Shown: positions 61,587-64,000 of the stretch, piece by piece | Position numbering within the stretch: position 1 is the stretch's first letter | Layout of the letters: every line of letters starts with the position of its first letter | Origin: Thermus antranikianii DSM 12462 | GTDB taxonomy: Bacteria; Deinococcota; Deinococci; Deinococcales; Thermaceae | DNA length: 64,000 bases | Assembly (NCBI RefSeq): GCF_000423905.1 | Contig: NZ_KE384104.1 | Location: 10,586 to 74,585, forward strand | Reading direction: 5' to 3' | Made by a program: the position numbers and the translations under genes | Notes under the pieces: generated by a model | Database searches by the model: none | What the model saw: only the letters and a program-made list of their open reading frames with translations | Told to the model about the DNA's origin: nothing

Positions 61587-62939
61587 CTAAAGCTTCTTCA
61601 GGGCCTGGGTGAGCTGGGTGAGGACGTTCTGCGCATCCCCGTAGAGCATCCGGGTGTTGTCGGCGTAGAAGAGCTCGTTCTCCACTCCGGCAAAGCCCCT
61701 GCCCTGGCCCCGCTTGATGACGATGACGTTCTTGGCCTTGTCCACGTCCAGGATGGGCATGCCGTAAAGGGGGCTCCCCGGGCGGCGGGCGGCAGGGTTC
61801 ACCACGTCGTTGGCCCCGATGACCACCGCCACGTCCACGGTGGGGAACTCGGGGTTGATCTCCTCGAGGTCCTTGAGCTTGTCGTAGTCCACGCCAGCCT
61901 CAGCCAGGAGCACGTTCATGTGCCCAGGCATCCGCCCCGCCACCGGGTGGATGGCGAACTTCACCTCCACCCCCTTGCTCTCCAAAAGGTCCGCCAGCTC
62001 CTTCACCTTGTGCTGGGCCTGGGAAAGGGCCATGCCGTAGCCGGGCACGAAGACCACCTTGCTGGCGTAGGCCAGCATGACGGCAGCATCCTCCACGTCG
62101 ATGGGCTTGAGGCTTCCCTTGACCTCCCCGGCCTCCTGCTCCACGCCGAACCCCCCCATCAGCACGTTCCACACGGAGCGGTTCATGGCCCTGGCCATGA
62201 GCACGGTGAGGAGGGTACCCGCAGCCCCCACCAGGGTCCCCGCCACCATCAAGGCCGGGTTCCCCACGGCGAAGCCCTCAAAGCCCACGGCCATACCGGT
62301 GAAGGCGTTGTAGAAGCTGATGGCCACCGGCATATCCCCGCCCCCGATGGGTAGGGTCATGAGAACGCCGAAAAGTAGGGCCAGGAGGAAGAAGAGCACG
62401 ATGCTCAGGGTGGGGTCGTTCCAGAGGAGGGAAAAGCCCAGGAGGACCGTAACGAGAAGGGCCAGGGCGTTCACCGCCTTCTGCCCGGGGAAGAGGATGG
62501 GCCGGCTTTTCATGATGCCCTGAAGCTTGGCGAAGGCGATGAGGCTTCCCGTGAAGGCCACGCTCCCGATGAGGCCACCCAGAATGGCCAAGGCCATGAG
62601 GCCGGGGTTCTCAAAGGCTCCCTTCAAGAGCTCCACCGCGGCGATGGTGGCGGCCGCGCCCCCACCCATGCCGTTGTAGATGGCCACCATCTGGGGCATG
62701 TCGGTCATGGCCACCTTGACGGCCGCCCACCAGGCCACCACGGAGCCCACCAGAAGGGCGATGAGCATAAGGCCAAAGTTCTGCATCCCCGGCCAGAAGA
62801 AGGTGGCCAGAACCGCCAGGGCCATGCCCCACCCCGCCCAGACGATGCCGCTTTTGGCGGTGGTGGGATGGGCCATGCGTTTTAAGCCCACGATGAAAAG
62901 GATGGCCACCACGAAGTAGGCTGCCTGGATGAGATCCAT
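61587..62939 (-). CDS. pntB: NAD(P) transhydrogenase subunit beta
   Basis: 450 residues: about nine membrane helices (for example GIVWAGWGMALAVLATFFW and MGGGAAATIAAVELLKGAF), then the soluble NADP-binding domain dIII with VVFVPGYGMALSQAQHKVKELADLLESKGVEVKFAIHPVAGRMPGHMNVLLAEA and VVIGANDVVNPAA. It couples hydride transfer from NADH to NADP with proton translocation. ATG overlaps the pntAb stop (TAATG). Confidence 0.97.
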   Translation of the reverse strand: MDLIQAAYFVVAILFIVGLKRMAHPTTAKSGIVWAGWGMALAVLATFFWPGMQNFGLMLIALLVGSVVAWWAAVKVAMTDMPQMVAIYNGMGGGAAATIAAVELLKGAFENPGLMALAILGGLIGSVAFTGSLIAFAKLQGIMKSRPILFPGQKAVNALALLVTVLLGFSLLWNDPTLSIVLFFLLALLFGVLMTLPIGGGDMPVAISFYNAFTGMAVGFEGFAVGNPALMVAGTLVGAAGTLLTVLMARAMNRSVWNVLMGGFGVEQEAGEVKGSLKPIDVEDAAVMLAYASKVVFVPGYGMALSQAQHKVKELADLLESKGVEVKFAIHPVAGRMPGHMNVLLAEAGVDYDKLKDLEEINPEFPTVDVAVVIGANDVVNPAARRPGSPLYGMPILDVDKAKNVIVIKRGQGRGFAGVENELFYADNTRMLYGDAQNVLTQLTQALKKL

Positions 62940-63241
62940 TACTGACCACCCCCCTTGCCCGGCTTCCTCTCAAACATCTCCAGCATGCGCACCGTAACCG
63001 CATACCCCCCGGCGGCGTTGGCCGCCCCCAGGATGACCCCCAGGAAGCCGATAAGCTTCTCCAAACCGGTTTCCGCGTGCCCCAGGACCACCATGGCCCC
63101 CACCACCACCACCCCGTGGATGAAGTTGGACCCGGACATCAAGGGGGTGTGGAGGATCACCGGCACCCGGGTGATGAGCTCATAACCCAAAAAGGCCGTG
63201 AGCACGAAGATATAAAGGGCAGACCAGAAGCCAAACTCCAT
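62939..63241 (-). CDS. pntAb: NAD(P) transhydrogenase subunit alpha, membrane part (alpha-2)
   Basis: 100 residues with three hydrophobic segments (LYIFVLTAFLGYELITRVP, HGVVVVGAMVVLGHAE, KLIGFLGVILGAANAAGGYAVTVRMLEMF). In Thermus, Rhodospirillum and relatives the alpha subunit is split into a soluble and a membrane chain. ATG 63241 overlaps the pntAa stop by 1 nt; longer readings of the frame run antisense-like into pntAa and are rejected. Confidence 0.93.
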   Translation of the reverse strand: MEFGFWSALYIFVLTAFLGYELITRVPVILHTPLMSGSNFIHGVVVVGAMVVLGHAETGLEKLIGFLGVILGAANAAGGYAVTVRMLEMFERKPGKGGGQ

Positions 63242-64000
63242 CACGCACCTCCCACGAGGGCCTTGGTGGGCCCGTGCAGGATCTCGCCTTCCTTCATGAG
63301 AAGCGCCCCCTGGATGATCTCGTCCTCCCACTTGGGGGCAAACTCGCCCTTTTCCACGAGCAGGCTGGAAAGGTTCAAAAGGTTTTTGGCATACATCTCC
63401 GAGGCGTGCACGGAAAGCTCGCTGGGGAGGTTCAAGGGGCCAAAGATCCTCACGCCCCTTACCTCCACCACCTCCCCGGGTTGGGTGAGGACGCAGTTAC
63501 CCCCGCTTTCCGCCGCCAGGTCCACCACCACCGTGCCCGGCTTCAGGCGCTCCACCATGTCCTCGGTGAGGAGGATGGGGGCTCGGCGGCCCGGCACCTG
63601 GGCGGTGGTGATGATGGCGTCCATCCCCGCCACGTGCTCCCGCAGGGCCTCGTGCTGGATGCGCTTCTCCTCCTCGGTAAGCTCCCGGGCGTAGCCGCCC
63701 TCCCCTTCCGCGCTGATGGGAAGCTCAATGGGCTTGGCTCCCAGGGAGAGGGCCTGCTCCACCGCCGCCTTGCGCACGTCATAGGCAAAGACCTGGGCCC
63801 CCAGGCGCTTGGCGGTGGCGATGGCCATAAGCCCCGCCACCCCCACCCCCATGACCATCACCTTGGCGGGGCGGATGGTGCCCGCCGCCGTGGTGAGCAT
63901 GGGGAAGAAGCGGGGGGAAAGCCTCGCGGCGTGAAGGGCCGCCAGGTACCCCGCCACCGTGGCCTGGCTGGAGAGGGCATCCATGCTCTGGGCCCGGGTG
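63241..64000 (-). CDS. pntAa: NAD(P) transhydrogenase subunit alpha, NAD-binding part (alpha-1), N-terminus outside the window
   Basis: C-terminal ~252 codons of the soluble dI subunit, open to the window end. The NAD Rossmann core is PAKVMVMGVGVAGLMAIATAKRLGAQVFAYDVR, followed by AIITTAQVPGRRAPILLTEDMVERLKPGTVVVDLAAESGGNC. PNT-type alpha-1 binds NADH. First visible gene of the pntAa-pntAb-pntB operon. Confidence 0.95.
   Translation of the reverse strand, partial: TRAQSMDALSSQATVAGYLAALHAARLSPRFFPMLTTAAGTIRPAKVMVMGVGVAGLMAIATAKRLGAQVFAYDVRKAAVEQALSLGAKPIELPISAEGEGGYARELTEEEKRIQHEALREHVAGMDAIITTAQVPGRRAPILLTEDMVERLKPGTVVVDLAAESGGNCVLTQPGEVVEVRGVRIFGPLNLPSELSVHASEMYAKNLLNLSSLLVEKGEFAPKWEDEIIQGALLMKEGEILHGPTKALVGGA

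Overview
The window is chromosomal DNA from a bacterium of the genus Thermus (Deinococcota). The evidence is the very high GC content, frequent GTG/TTG starts, dense 1-17 nt gene overlaps, many probable leaderless starts (a TATAAT-like hexamer 5-7 nt before the start codon), and protein sequences of strongly Thermus type (two-OB-fold SSB in an S6-SSB-S18-L9 operon, 2-oxoacid dehydrogenase E1 subunits, ChdC). No rRNA genes, CRISPR arrays or prophage were found. Two tRNA genes (Ala-GGC, Asn-GTT) and one complete IS5-family insertion sequence are present.

Layout. 1-6606: minus-strand surface-glycan cluster (two GT4 glycosyltransferases, Wzy-like polymerase, GT2 glycosyltransferase, UDP-galactopyranose mutase, Wzx-like flippase); its left part is visibly AT-richer, with a sharp composition change inside the GT2 gene. 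6641-12905: envelope-export genes (LptD-like outer-membrane protein, hendecad coiled-coil protein, WaaL-like ligase with a small partner, LptC-like and LptF/G-like proteins). 12941-17205: tRNA-Ala, secG, threonine dehydratase-like enzyme, a DUF4143 ATPase behind a striking palindromic promoter, and fhs. 17234-22003: arginine/carbamoyl-phosphate operon argG-argH-argA-like-hicB-hicA-carA. 22094-27388: 2-oxoglutarate dehydrogenase (sucA-sucB-lpd). 27478-40175: housekeeping genes (enoyl-CoA hydratase, ruvA, ChdC and a short paralogue, MscS channel, giant coiled-coil protein, Rel, YjbQ, methyltransferase, nucleotidyltransferase, birA, DUF2203, metallopeptidase, rlmH). 40308-45624: second 2-oxoacid dehydrogenase operon (E1a-E1b-hicB-hicA-E2-E3) behind a structured leader. 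45667-48304: azlC/azlD and an XRE-cupin-methyltransferase fusion regulator. 48466-53252: accessory island with an AbrB/PIN toxin-antitoxin pair and a three-gene DndC-NurA-HerA cassette, the best candidate for an undescribed DNA-processing or defence system. 53358-59465: hydroxyisobutyrate dehydrogenase, DUF3054, lipA, lipB, the IS element, SDR and a lactate-oxidase-family enzyme. 59477-61324: ribosomal S6-SSB-S18-L9 operon. 61422-64000: tRNA-Asn and the pnt transhydrogenase operon, cut by the window end.

How it fits together. Two lipoate-dependent dehydrogenase complexes, lipoate synthesis (lipA, lipB), hydroxyisobutyrate dehydrogenase and a branched-chain amino-acid exporter form a coherent 2-oxoacid/branched-chain metabolism theme. 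The flippase, polymerase, ligase and Lpt-like proteins together suggest a complete route for assembling a galactofuranose-containing glycan and moving a glycolipid to the outer membrane. Functions are inferred from sequence motifs read by eye; no database search was run.
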